A stretch of 13,615 nt of DNA from DASWRT01 sp036403035 (GCA_036403035.1 DASWRT010000328.1:1-13615); one strand, 5' to 3'; counted from the first letter of the stretch, positions 1-6,927 are shown. Notes: generated by a model from the letters alone, not told the origin. Program-made: numbers and translations.

Positions 1-153
1 GACAGACGCAGAGATTGTTGCGGTGCAAAGCTCCGCTTGCCGGGGGTGGAATCCATATAGTATCGCTGGCGCGGCCGGGCCTGTCGGACGCCGCCGCCAA
101 GAACTGCCGACGAGCGAAGACGCAACCCGGCGCGAGCGACGACCGGGTAACGC

Positions 154-2151
154 ATGCAGCTCCGAATCGAGACCTTCGACAACGTCAAGGGCGGGAACGC
201 CTTCTTCAAGGCGGTCACGCACCCACGCGCCGCGCGGGCCGCCGCCGATCTGGTCGGACGGCTGCGGCGCGGCGGACCGGTCGCGGTCTACGACCCGCTG
301 GGCTACGCCGAGGGCTTCGCGGCGACCCACGATTTCGGCGGCGTCGACATCGCCGGCAGCTACGTCCAGGACGTGACGGCGATCGGCCGAGCCGTGCTCG
401 GCCGCACGGCGCAGCCGGTCACCGACCTGCCGGCGAGCGGCGCGCGGACCGTGTTCGTCGCCGCGTTCGACGCGCAACGCCTCGTCGAGCATATCCGCCA
501 CCTCGTCCCGCGCGAGGCCGAGATCGTGACGCTCGACGCGGCGCGGCTGCCGGACGAGCTGCTGACGGTCAGGCGCAACTATCTCGACCCGCTCAATTTC
601 GCGACCAACTTCGTCTTCTTCCGCGACGCCGCCGCGGACGGGCATACAAGGCTGGTCACGGTGAATTACTGGGCGGGCTACGGCGCCGGCTCGGTCGCGC
701 TGGATCTCACGCTGTTCGACGCCGCGGGCAACATCCTCGCCGAGTGGCGCGAGTCGGTCGAGGGCGGCGGAAGCGGCAATCGCGGCGGAGCGGCGGCCTC
801 TCCCGCCCCCTCCGCGGCGGCGATCGTGCTCGACAGCCGCGAGATCCGCGCCCGTTTCGGCCTGCCGGAGTTCACCGGGCAGCTCTTCCTGCACGTCGTC
901 GGCGCGGCCGGACACGATGTCGTGAAGTATGCGCTCGACACGGTCGGCCCGCGCGAGGACGGCAGCGCCGGGCTCTCCTGCACGCACGATGCGAACTCCT
1001 GGCCGGCCGACTACTATGCCGGGCTGCCGGCGCCGCGCGGCGGCGAGCGCGTGACGCTGTGGATCCAGAATAGCCTGCCGCGCGCGATCCCCGCCGGGGC
1101 GGTCGGCCTCAACCGGATGGGTGACGACGCCGACGTGCGCCGGCTCGACCGCGAGATCCCGGCCTTCGCGACCGTGCCCGTCGAGGTGGCGGCGCTGTTC
1201 CCCGAGGCGCGCTGGCCCGAACAGTTCGAGGTCCGCGCCGGGCGCTACTTCGTCCGGCCGCGCTACGAGGTGACGGGCGGCGACGAAGCCGCCGCCGCGG
1301 CGGCGGCGGCGCCGCGCACGCGGATCGCGCACGTCAATGTGGAGCGCACCGACCTTAGGCCGGACCCGCGTATCGCCGAACTGGGCAACCTGCTGGGCAA
1401 GGGCTTCCTGCTGCCGGCGCCGGTGCTGCCGCAGCGGCGCTGGCGCTCGGTGCTGCTGCCGACGCCGATGGCGACCGGGCAGCTCCGCCTGCCGGTTGCG
1501 GCGCTGGTCTACGACGCCGCGGGCCGCGAGGTCGCGACGCGCCCGCTCGGCAATCTGGCGCGGCGCGATTCGGTGGCGCTCGATCTCGACGACCTGCTCG
1601 ACGGCGCGGAATTGCCGGGCGGCGGGTTCGGCCATGTCGAGCTGGTCTACGACTTCGCCGCCGGGCACGACGCCGACGGCTGGCTGCACGCGCTGTTCCG
1701 CTACGAGGACCGCGAGAGCGGCCACGCCGCCGAGACCAGCTTCGGCGCGCACGTCTTCAACACCGTGCTGACCTACAAGGGCGAGCCGCAATCCTATGCC
1801 GGCCGCCCGCCGGGCCTGTCGACGCGCCTGTTCCTGCGGCTCGGGCGGGCGCCGCTCGACACGCTCTGCCACCTCATCTACCCGGCGTCGACGCCGTGGC
1901 ACGAGAAGAGCGCGACCGACCTCATCCTCCATGACGCCAGCGGCATCGAGGTCGCGCGCGAGCACGTCGCGATCGCCTGCTCGGGCTCGCTGTTCTGGCG
2001 CTATCAGGAGATGTTCGACGCGCCGACCCGTCGACGTGCGGGCGAGAATGCCTATCTAGTTGTGCGGGACCCGACCTGTCGCCTGTTCGGGTACCATGGG
2101 CTGATCGGCGGTGCGGGCGCGTTCAGCCTTGACCATATGTTTGGATTTTAG
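154..2151 (+). CDS. Conserved-looking 665-aa protein of unknown function
   Basis: I do not recognise a named family. There is no signal peptide and no clear membrane segment, so a cytoplasmic location is likely. Residues about 1-150 look alpha/beta: hydrophobic strands such as VAVYDPLGY and TVFVAAFDAQR alternate with helices, and a Rossmann-like fold is possible. The rest is rich in beta strands and contains three loosely similar stretches ending in an L-x-D-A-(A/S)-G-x-(x)-(V/I)-A-type turn, near residues 169-203, 444-468 and 572-606. These suggest repeated beta-sandwich modules. Two low-complexity inserts look like linkers: a Gly/Ala/Pro-rich one near residues 205-222 and an eight-Ala run near 378-386. 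The ATG at 154 has only a weak ribosome site (GGGTAA), but the N-terminus reads well from there. The gene ends 75 bp before trxB in the same orientation. Coding potential is strong; function is unknown. Confidence 0.8.
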   Translation: MQLRIETFDNVKGGNAFFKAVTHPRAARAAADLVGRLRRGGPVAVYDPLGYAEGFAATHDFGGVDIAGSYVQDVTAIGRAVLGRTAQPVTDLPASGARTVFVAAFDAQRLVEHIRHLVPREAEIVTLDAARLPDELLTVRRNYLDPLNFATNFVFFRDAAADGHTRLVTVNYWAGYGAGSVALDLTLFDAAGNILAEWRESVEGGGSGNRGGAAASPAPSAAAIVLDSREIRARFGLPEFTGQLFLHVVGAAGHDVVKYALDTVGPREDGSAGLSCTHDANSWPADYYAGLPAPRGGERVTLWIQNSLPRAIPAGAVGLNRMGDDADVRRLDREIPAFATVPVEVAALFPEARWPEQFEVRAGRYFVRPRYEVTGGDEAAAAAAAAPRTRIAHVNVERTDLRPDPRIAELGNLLGKGFLLPAPVLPQRRWRSVLLPTPMATGQLRLPVAALVYDAAGREVATRPLGNLARRDSVALDLDDLLDGAELPGGGFGHVELVYDFAAGHDADGWLHALFRYEDRESGHAAETSFGAHVFNTVLTYKGEPQSYAGRPPGLSTRLFLRLGRAPLDTLCHLIYPASTPWHEKSATDLILHDASGIEVAREHVAIACSGSLFWRYQEMFDAPTRRRAGENAYLVVRDPTCRLFGYHGLIGGAGAFSLDHMFGF

Positions 2152-2174
2152 ACGTAACGCACGCAACATATGGT
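2132..2174. promoter_or_regulatory. Perfect 10-bp inverted repeat upstream of trxB
   Basis: ACCATATGTT (2132-2141) and its exact reverse complement AACATATGGT (2165-2174) are separated by 23 bp. Their centres are 33 bp apart, close to three helical turns. Each arm also contains the palindrome CATATG. The left arm lies in the last codons of the upstream gene and the right arm overlaps the possible -35 region of the trxB promoter. No T-tract follows, so it is not an intrinsic terminator. A two-site operator is the favoured reading; the protein that would bind is unknown. Confidence 0.4.
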
Positions 2175-2202
2175 TTCGCAGTGCAGCGACGGCGTCTATA
2201 GT
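2174..2202 (+). promoter_or_regulatory. Candidate trxB promoter
   Basis: TATAGT (2197-2202) matches the sigma70 -10 consensus at five of six positions. A weak -35 (TTTCGC, 2174-2179) lies 17 bp upstream. Transcription would begin near 2209, just before the ribosome site, giving a very short leader. The poor -35 could mean that an activator is needed, in keeping with the adjacent dyad. Motif reading only. Confidence 0.35.
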
Positions 2203-2226
2203 CACGCCGAGAGGAAGAGATCAGCG

Positions 2227-3210
2227 ATGCCCCAGCGCCACCATACCAAGGTCCTTATCATCGGCGCCGGCCCGGCCGGATACACGGCCGCGATCTATGC
2301 CGCGCGCGCGAACCTGAAGCCGATCCTCGCGCAGGGGCTTCAGCCCGGCGGCCAGCTCACGATCACGACCGATGTCGAGAACTATCCCGGCTTCGCCGAC
2401 GTGATCCAGGGCCCGTGGCTGATGGAGCAGATGCAGAAGCAGGCGGAGCATGTCGGCACGCAGCTGATGTTCGACATCATCGTCGATGCCGATTTCTCCA
2501 AGCGGCCGTTCGTCTGCACCGGCGACTCGGGCGATGTCTACATCGCCGAGACGGTGGTGATCGCGACCGGCGCCCAGGCGCGCTGGCTCGGCCTGCCGAG
2601 CGAGGACGCCTATCGCGGCTTCGGCGTCTCGGCCTGCGCCACCTGCGACGGGTTCTTCTTCCGCGGCAAGGAGGTCGTCATCGTCGGCGGCGGCAACACC
2701 GCGGTCGAGGAGGCGATCTACCTGACCAACCACGCGAGCCGCGTCACGCTGGTGCATCGCCGCGACTCGCTGCGCGCGGAGAAGATTATGCAGGACCGGC
2801 TGTTCCGCAACCCGAAGATCCGGACGGTCTGGAACAGCGCCGTCGAGGAGATCCTCGGCGAGCAGGATCCGCCGCGCGTCACCGGCGTCCGGCTCCGCGA
2901 CCTGCGGACCGGCGCGGTCGAGACGCTGGCCTGCGACGGCGTGTTCATCGCGATCGGCCACACGCCGGTCACCGGCATCTTCCGCGACCAGATCGCGCTC
3001 GATGCCGAGGGCTATATCGTGACCCGCCCGGACTCGACGGCGACGACCGTGCCGGGCGTGTTCGCGGCCGGCGACGTGAAGGATAAGATATTCCGGCAGG
3101 CGGTCACCGCCGCCGGCATGGGCTGCATGGCGGCGCTGGAGGCCGAGAAGTTCCTCGCCGCCGCCGAGTCGGAGGAGCAAAGCCGCGCCAGCGCCGCTGC
3201 CGCGGAATAG
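2227..3210 (+). CDS. trxB: Thioredoxin reductase (NADPH)
   Basis: FAD-dependent enzyme that passes electrons from NADPH to oxidised thioredoxin in the cytoplasm. The 327-aa length fits the bacterial low-molecular-weight family. Visible landmarks are the FAD-binding GAGPAG at residues 13-18, the redox-active pair CATC (Cys137 and Cys140), the NADPH-binding GGGNTA at 154-159 (more often GGGDSA), the HRR phosphate-binding motif at 177-179, and the C-terminal FAD motif FAAGDV. An ATG at 2170 would add 19 residues. The ATG at 2227 is preferred because GAGGAAGAGA (2211-2220) sits at ribosome-site distance and the protein then begins with the usual short lead into the first beta strand. The gene lies between a possible operator/promoter region and a LysR regulator read in the same direction. 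Identity is secure. Confidence 0.97.
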   Translation: MPQRHHTKVLIIGAGPAGYTAAIYAARANLKPILAQGLQPGGQLTITTDVENYPGFADVIQGPWLMEQMQKQAEHVGTQLMFDIIVDADFSKRPFVCTGDSGDVYIAETVVIATGAQARWLGLPSEDAYRGFGVSACATCDGFFFRGKEVVIVGGGNTAVEEAIYLTNHASRVTLVHRRDSLRAEKIMQDRLFRNPKIRTVWNSAVEEILGEQDPPRVTGVRLRDLRTGAVETLACDGVFIAIGHTPVTGIFRDQIALDAEGYIVTRPDSTATTVPGVFAAGDVKDKIFRQAVTAAGMGCMAALEAEKFLAAAESEEQSRASAAAAE

Positions 3211-3224
3211 CGGCGGCGGCGCTG
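3189..3224 (+). repeat. 15-bp stem-loop spanning the trxB stop codon
   Basis: Bases 3189-3203 pair with 3210-3224 across a six-base loop (GGAATA). There are fifteen consecutive pairs, including one G-U. The TAG stop straddles the loop and the start of the right arm. No run of T follows, so it is not a standard intrinsic terminator. It may stabilise the trxB mRNA 3' end, slow ribosomes or polymerase, or separate trxB expression from the downstream regulator gene. Confidence 0.5.
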
Positions 3225-3335
3225 CCGTCGCGATGCACACGAGGAGGCGGACCGCCGGAGGCGGCTGCGCGGCGGGACGGCAAGGGCCGGCCGTTTCCGC
3301 CGGGGGAGACACAGGGGGGCCACGGGGGACCCGGC

Positions 3336-4229
3336 ATGGACTGGGACAAGCTGCGCATTTTTCACGCCGTCGCCGAGGCGGGAAGCTTCACGCATGCCGG
3401 CGAGGCACTGAACCTGAGCCAATCGGCGGTCAGCCGCCAGATCAGCGCGCTTGAGGAGAGCCTCAACGTGCCGCTGTTCCACCGGCATGCCCGCGGTCTC
3501 ATCCTGACCGAGCAGGGCGAACTGCTGTACCGGACGGCCCGCGACGTCTTCGCCAAGCTGGCGATGACGGAGGGGCTGCTGTCGGAAACCAAGGACCGGC
3601 CGCGCGGGCCGCTCAAGGTCACCACGACCGTCGCCTTCGGCTCGACCTGGCTGATCCCGCATATCCGCGAGTTCCTGGACCTCTATCCGGAGATCCAGCT
3701 CAGCGTCGTCGTCGACGACAGCGAACTGGACCTGTCGATGCGCGAAGCGGACATCGCGATCCGCATGTCGGCGCCGCGGCAGGCCGACCTCATCCAGCGC
3801 CACCTCGCCACCGCGCATTTCCACATCTACGCGACCGCGGAATACCTGAAGCGGCACGGCACGCCGCAGCGGCCGGAGGATCTCGACGACCACCTCCTCA
3901 TCACCTATGGCGAGGAGCTGCGGGCGCCGATCCCGCAGGTCAACTGGCTGGTCGATCTCGGCGCCACGCCGGAGAAGCCGCGGCAGGCGATCCTGCAGGT
4001 CAACAGCATCTACGCGATCTACCGCGCCGCGCTGATCGGGCTCGGCATCGCCGCGCTGCCCGACTATCTGGCGGTGCAGTCGAGCGAGCTTGTCCGCGTC
4101 CTGCCCGAGATCGAAGGGCCGCCGATCGAGGTCTATTTCGTCTATCCGGAGGAGCTGCGCTCGTCGAAGCGGATCAGCGTCTTCCGCGACTTCCTGATCC
4201 GCAAGGTCAACGAGACGCACCTGAGCTGA
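3336..4229 (+). CDS. lsrB: LysR-type regulator, LsrB/VtlR-like
   Basis: DNA-binding transcription regulator. Residues about 1-60 form the winged helix-turn-helix (FHAVAEAGSFTHAGEALNLS, then QSAVSRQISALEESLNVPLF). The remainder is the periplasmic-binding-protein-like effector domain, and 297 aa is a normal LysR length. The opening MDWDKLRIFHA, the HRHARGLILTEQGELLYRTA stretch and the position directly after trxB match the LsrB (Sinorhizobium) and VtlR (Brucella, Agrobacterium) group as I remember it. In those organisms it acts on stress, lipopolysaccharide or small-RNA genes. The ribosome site is probably the G-rich CGGGGGA about 6-8 bases before the ATG. The protein contains no cysteine at all, which argues against direct thiol sensing here. 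The 125-bp gap from trxB allows co-transcription or a separate promoter. The LysR assignment is secure; the LsrB subgroup is likely. Confidence 0.9.
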   Translation: MDWDKLRIFHAVAEAGSFTHAGEALNLSQSAVSRQISALEESLNVPLFHRHARGLILTEQGELLYRTARDVFAKLAMTEGLLSETKDRPRGPLKVTTTVAFGSTWLIPHIREFLDLYPEIQLSVVVDDSELDLSMREADIAIRMSAPRQADLIQRHLATAHFHIYATAEYLKRHGTPQRPEDLDDHLLITYGEELRAPIPQVNWLVDLGATPEKPRQAILQVNSIYAIYRAALIGLGIAALPDYLAVQSSELVRVLPEIEGPPIEVYFVYPEELRSSKRISVFRDFLIRKVNETHLS

Positions 4230-4262
4230 GCCGAGCCGGGAGGGCTCCGCGCCGGCGGCGAC

Positions 4263-5066
4263 CTATTCGGCCGGCGAAGCGGCGCCGCCCGCAGGCGGAG
4301 CGGCGGCGCCGTGCGGCGCCGGTCCGTTGCCGTGCGACATCACCGCCATCCCGGCAAGGACGCCGGCGACGACGCACGCGGCGAGCGCCATGCCGGGGAG
4401 CAGGAAGCTGCGCTGCGTCGGCCGCCGCAGGTCGAGCAGCGGCTCGTCCTCGACGGCCAGCCGCACCCGCGGGTCGTCGGCTGCGGCAGCAGCAGGAGGG
4501 GCATCCGGCGTGATCCGCCACGCATCGTCGCGTGACGGCGGGTGGAGCGAGGGCGCCGCCGGCCGGGACGGCGCGGCGGTGGAGGCGGCCACGTGCGCGT
4601 CCCCCTCCGGCGCGACACCCAGCCGTGCCGCGAGCCAGTCGACCCAGCCGGGGTCGGGGATGCCGACCGGCGCCGCCGCCTCGGCGAACGCGCGGTCGAT
4701 CAGGCCGACGGCGCGGTCCGCATCGGAGGGCGCCAGCGCCAGCGCGACGACCGGGAGATGACCGCGAAAGCGCCGCTCGAACCCGAGATCGCGCAGCATC
4801 GCCTGCATCGCCGCGACCGCCGCTTCGGGATCGGCCTCGTCGCCGGCGCCGAGCAGGCCGACCAGCGCGACGCCGTGCGTACGGTGCAGCAGGACGAACT
4901 CGATCCGGCCGCTCTCGCCGCCGGCGCGGATCGTTGCGCCGTGGACGACCTGCCAGGAATCGTCGAGCCGGCGCGCCAGCAGCGCATGGAGGCGCCGCTC
5001 GACGGCGGCGAGCGGCGACTCCTCGCCGCAAACGGGTTGAAAGCGATCAGGAACGATCCGTGCCAC
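4263..5066 (-). CDS. Hypothetical protein with C-terminal membrane anchor
   Basis: Not recognised. With the GTG at 5066 the product is 267 aa. This start is preferred because AAGGGAG lies six bases upstream; another GTG at 5093 has no ribosome site. Residues about 12-140 form an alpha/beta domain whose layout (GEESPLAAVERRLHALL, then a strand pair ending GRIEFVLLHRTHGVALVGLL) faintly resembles a NERD nuclease-related fold, but the usual E-x-K end is absent. A Trp-containing segment (GWVDWLAARLG) follows, then an Ala/Pro-rich linker. A single hydrophobic segment at about 221-243 leaves a short Ala/Pro/Gly tail of 24 residues. This suggests a tail-anchored protein with its globular domain in the cytoplasm. 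It converges with the LysR gene, 33 bp away. Real gene likely; function unknown. Confidence 0.75.
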   Translation of the reverse strand: MARIVPDRFQPVCGEESPLAAVERRLHALLARRLDDSWQVVHGATIRAGGESGRIEFVLLHRTHGVALVGLLGAGDEADPEAAVAAMQAMLRDLGFERRFRGHLPVVALALAPSDADRAVGLIDRAFAEAAAPVGIPDPGWVDWLAARLGVAPEGDAHVAASTAAPSRPAAPSLHPPSRDDAWRITPDAPPAAAAADDPRVRLAVEDEPLLDLRRPTQRSFLLPGMALAACVVAGVLAGMAVMSHGNGPAPHGAAAPPAGGAASPAE

Positions 5067-5252
5067 GTCGACTCCCTTGCCTGACGCGCGCACCGGCCGG
5101 GCAGACCGGGCGACCGGCTGCCGGGCGGGCGCAGCACGTGCACGGCGCCGCAGCCACCGGGCGTTTTTTCAGCGCCGGCTATCATCGTCGTACAGGAATG
5201 CGATTTTTGCAACGGAGCCCAACGTTTTTCCGGCTGGTACTACGCGGCAAAC

Positions 5253-5285
5253 TTGCTCATCTTTCGTATAGCGATATTGCATCGC
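5253..5285 (+). promoter_or_regulatory. Candidate promoter of the structured RNA
   Basis: TTGCTC (5253-5258) and TATTGC (5275-5280) are separated by 16 bp and would start transcription near 5287. The -10 element lies inside an imperfect dyad, GCGAT (5271-5275) and ATCGC (5281-5285). Short T-runs at 5204-5208 and 5225-5229 sit about two helical turns apart upstream and could aid promoter activity. The match is moderate, and support comes mainly from the terminator-bounded RNA just downstream. Confidence 0.35.
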
Positions 5286-5286
5286 A

Positions 5287-5443
5287 ATGAGTTTCCGGTT
5301 CGCCGCAGGTCTAGGGGCGGTGGCCGGTTCAAGTTCCCGGACCGAGTGTCCGGGAAGGGGTCCTCTGGATCCTACGTCTCCCAGACGTGAAGCCTCCCTG
5401 TTCAACTGGGGCCGGACGCCTAGCGTTCCGGCCCCTCTCTTTT
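5287..5443 (+). ncRNA. Candidate structured small RNA, family not recognised
   Basis: About 155 bases with no plausible reading frame contain consecutive hairpins. They are: a two-part stem 5295-5304 with 5316-5327; a perfect 9-bp stem TTCCCGGAC (5334-5342) with GTCCGGGAA (5348-5356) and a five-base loop; GGGTCC (5358-5363) with GGATCC (5367-5372); ACGTCT (5374-5379) with AGACGT (5383-5388) around a CCC loop; and a terminal intrinsic terminator. A single-stranded CCTCCC (5393-5398) could pair with ribosome sites of target mRNAs. The nearest rightward protein gene begins near 6030, so this looks free-standing rather than a riboswitch leader. It does not match the signal recognition particle RNA, tmRNA, RNase P RNA or 6S RNA features that I know. 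The 5' end is a guess from the promoter; the 3' end follows from the terminator. Confidence 0.55.
5408..5443 (+). terminator. Rho-independent terminator of the small RNA
   Basis: GGGGCCGGACGC (5408-5419) pairs with 5423-5435, giving twelve pairs with one bulged T and a three-base loop (CTA). A TCTCTTTT tract (5436-5443) follows. The T-run is only on the rightward side, so the terminator is directional. It is the clearest intrinsic terminator in the window. Confidence 0.8.
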
Positions 5444-5608
5444 GCGGACCGGGTTGGCGCACGTGCTCATTGCAGAATTCGGTGCCGGCTTCCTGGTGCA
5501 AACCGATCCGGCGCAAACGGCGGGACGATCAGCCGGCTGGCCGGCCGGAAATGTCCGCATGCGGGACGGACGTTGCCGCTTCCGGCCGGCCGATGCAGCC
5601 GATATCCG

Positions 5609-5818
5609 TCAGGCGTTGCCGGGCCGCCGCCTCATGGGTTCGGCGGCGGATGCGAGCCTTGCGGCGGTCTGGGCCGCCTGCGCCTCGAACTCGCAGGCAA
5701 GCCCGTAAAGCGCAGACGCGACGCTGAAGGGCACAGCGCCCTCGGCCAGCCGGCGGCACTGGGCCGCGCGCCGCCGCAAAGCGATCTCGTCTTTCTGCGC
5801 CACGCGTTTATCCGCCAA
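5609..5818 (-). CDS. Small protein of 69 aa, RRRAAxCRRLAE type
   Basis: The TTG at 5818 is preceded by a near-perfect ribosome site, AAAGGAGG, six bases upstream, which decides the start. The product begins MADKRVAQKDE. It is mostly helical, with heptad-like segments RRRAAQCRRLAEGA and LYGLACEFEAQAAQTAARLA. This pattern, a basic Arg/Leu helix followed by an LA-x-E-(F/Y)-E-x-x-A helix, is common among short uncharacterised alphaproteobacterial proteins. It has no signal peptide or membrane segment. It lies alone between the small RNA and a divergent response regulator. The function is unknown; a helical hairpin that oligomerises is a guess. Confidence 0.65.
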   Translation of the reverse strand: MADKRVAQKDEIALRRRAAQCRRLAEGAVPFSVASALYGLACEFEAQAAQTAARLASAAEPMRRRPGNA

Positions 5819-6029
5819 GCACCGCCTCCTTTCACTGCCCGACAGCCGCCGCGCCGCGCCGGGCCGAGCCGATCGGCCGGGCAGTCCGCGACGAAAACAA
5901 TCTAAACGCGATTATCCGGCGCTGTGCGTGGCCTTTTTGGAAAAGACGGCATTTGAGGTTTCTCGGATCGACGCCGCATTCCCTTCAGGTATCATGCGTT
6001 AACGAAATCTTACGGAGGCGCTTGGCCCG

Positions 6030-6419
6030 ATGGACCGTCATCGCCGCTCGAAGATCCTGGCCGTCGACGACGACGAAGCCGTGCTGGACGTCGCCGTCGA
6101 GATCCTGCGGAGCGCCGGATACGAGGTGGTCGGCGTCACGAACGCGTGCCGCGCGCTGGAGGTGATCGCGGAGACGCCGGAGATCGACCTCCTGTTCACG
6201 GACATCGTGATGCCCGGCGAACTGCACGGGTTCGCTCTCGCCGAGAAGGCGCGCCAGCTGCGCCCAGACCTGCCGATCGTCTACGCGAGCGGCTATTGCG
6301 ACTTCTTCGACCGGCGCTCGCTCGCCGCGCCGTCGGGCCCGTTCATCCCGAAACCATACCGCCCGCGCTCGCTGCTGAGCGAGATCGCCCGCGCTCTCTG
6401 GGCATCGCCGCGCCCTTGA
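6030..6419 (+). CDS. Single-domain response regulator (CheY-like receiver)
   Basis: Phospho-receiver protein of 129 aa with no output domain. All key positions are present: the acidic pocket Asp13 and Asp14 in AVDDDE, the phospho-acceptor Asp58 in LLFTDIVMPG, Ser87 in YASGY, and Lys108 in KPYRP. The TDIVMPG, ASGY and KPYRP signatures resemble receiver domains joined to hybrid histidine kinases in Alphaproteobacteria, so a phosphorelay partner elsewhere in the genome is likely. The ribosome site ACGGAGG (6012-6018) is a rather long 11 bases before the ATG, and no closer in-frame start exists. A TATCAT box (5990-5995) could be its -10 element. No kinase gene is nearby. Identity as a receiver is secure; the pathway is unknown. 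Confidence 0.9.
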   Translation: MDRHRRSKILAVDDDEAVLDVAVEILRSAGYEVVGVTNACRALEVIAETPEIDLLFTDIVMPGELHGFALAEKARQLRPDLPIVYASGYCDFFDRRSLAAPSGPFIPKPYRPRSLLSEIARALWASPRP

Positions 6420-6424
6420 CCACC

Positions 6425-6446
6425 GCCGCCCAGCGATAAAGGCGGC
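6425..6446 (+). repeat. Small stem-loop after the response regulator
   Basis: GCCGCC (6425-6430) and GGCGGC (6441-6446) pair across a ten-base loop, six bases after the stop codon. No T-run follows directly. It is a possible weak or Rho-assisted transcript end. The bases up to 6543 are comparatively AT-rich and may hold the promoter for the next gene. Confidence 0.3.
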
Positions 6447-6543
6447 AGGCGCTTCGCAACGGGATCGTAAAAATCGCGCACAAGTTGAATAATTTTGTTA
6501 TCCTGCCGTCAGGGAGACAATCTGGGACGATGGCGGCGCGGCG

Positions 6544-6927
6544 ATGCCTCGTGCGAGACGGACGCCGCGAGCAGCGGGAGAAGGCGGCGGTGAAGGCCAG
6601 GGCGGGAACGGCAAGACGCCGCCGGCCGCAGCAGGCGGATCGCGCGTGCTCATCGTTCACCGGAGCTTGGTGGACCGGCGCCGGCTGATCGCATCGTTCA
6701 CGGCGAACGGTTTCCGGACGAAAGCCGTCGCGAGCGTCGCGGCGGCCCGGAAGGCCGTGCAGCGCGAAGCCGTGACGGCGGCCGGAGCGGGACCGCCTTT
6801 CGATCTCGCGGTGATCGAACGCGCCCTGCCGGACGTCGACGCGCTCAGGGACGACCTCGTACGGGCGGGCATCTCGGTGATCGAGGTCGACGAACCGGAC
6901 GGCTCCCCAGCGGCGGGGAACGCCTGA
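6544..6927 (+). CDS. Degenerate receiver-like protein (pseudo-receiver)
   Basis: 127 aa. Residues about 1-33 are a low-complexity Gly/Ala/Arg-rich leader. Residues 34-118 follow the receiver plan: strand RVLIVHR at the place of the acidic pocket, helix SLVDRRRLIASFTANGF, then FDLAVIERALPD at the phospho-acceptor strand. His39 and Arg40 replace the paired acidic residues and Glu92 replaces the acceptor Asp. The Ser/Thr and Lys switch residues are absent, and the domain ends early after the fourth strand. It should not be phosphorylated normally; Glu may mimic the phosphorylated state. The start is uncertain. AGGGAG (6511-6516) is far from the ATG at 6544, and another ATG at 6530 is in a different frame. 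It lies 124 bp after an intact receiver gene in the same direction and may act with it. Confidence 0.6.
   Translation: MPRARRTPRAAGEGGGEGQGGNGKTPPAAAGGSRVLIVHRSLVDRRRLIASFTANGFRTKAVASVAAARKAVQREAVTAAGAGPPFDLAVIERALPDVDALRDDLVRAGISVIEVDEPDGSPAAGNA

Noticed and set aside
1..153. TATAGT (56-61) with TTGCCG (37-42) as a promoter for the first gene
   Set aside because: The spacer is 13 bp, too short for sigma70, and other pairings are weak. I see no firm feature in these bases.
15..1073. Rightward open frame of about 352 codons overlapping the first gene
   Set aside because: It is Arg-rich shadow sequence out of frame with the 665-aa protein, which has far better composition and runs to a natural stop next to trxB.
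2221..3312. Leftward open frame of about 363 codons over trxB
   Set aside because: It is a shadow of trxB, with low-complexity Arg/Asp/Gly composition and no ribosome site or motif.
4233..4247. GAGCC and GGCTC pair after the LysR gene
   Set aside because: It is a five-pair stem without a T-run and is expected by chance in GC-rich DNA.
5321..5345. tRNA-like T-arm (GGTTCAAGTTCC)
   Set aside because: The stem register does not allow a five-pair T-stem with a seven-base loop, and no anticodon or acceptor stem can be formed nearby.
5442..5708. Rightward 88-codon frame after the RNA terminator
   Set aside because: It begins in the terminator T-run, has no ribosome site, and overlaps the leftward 69-aa gene, which has a near-perfect one.
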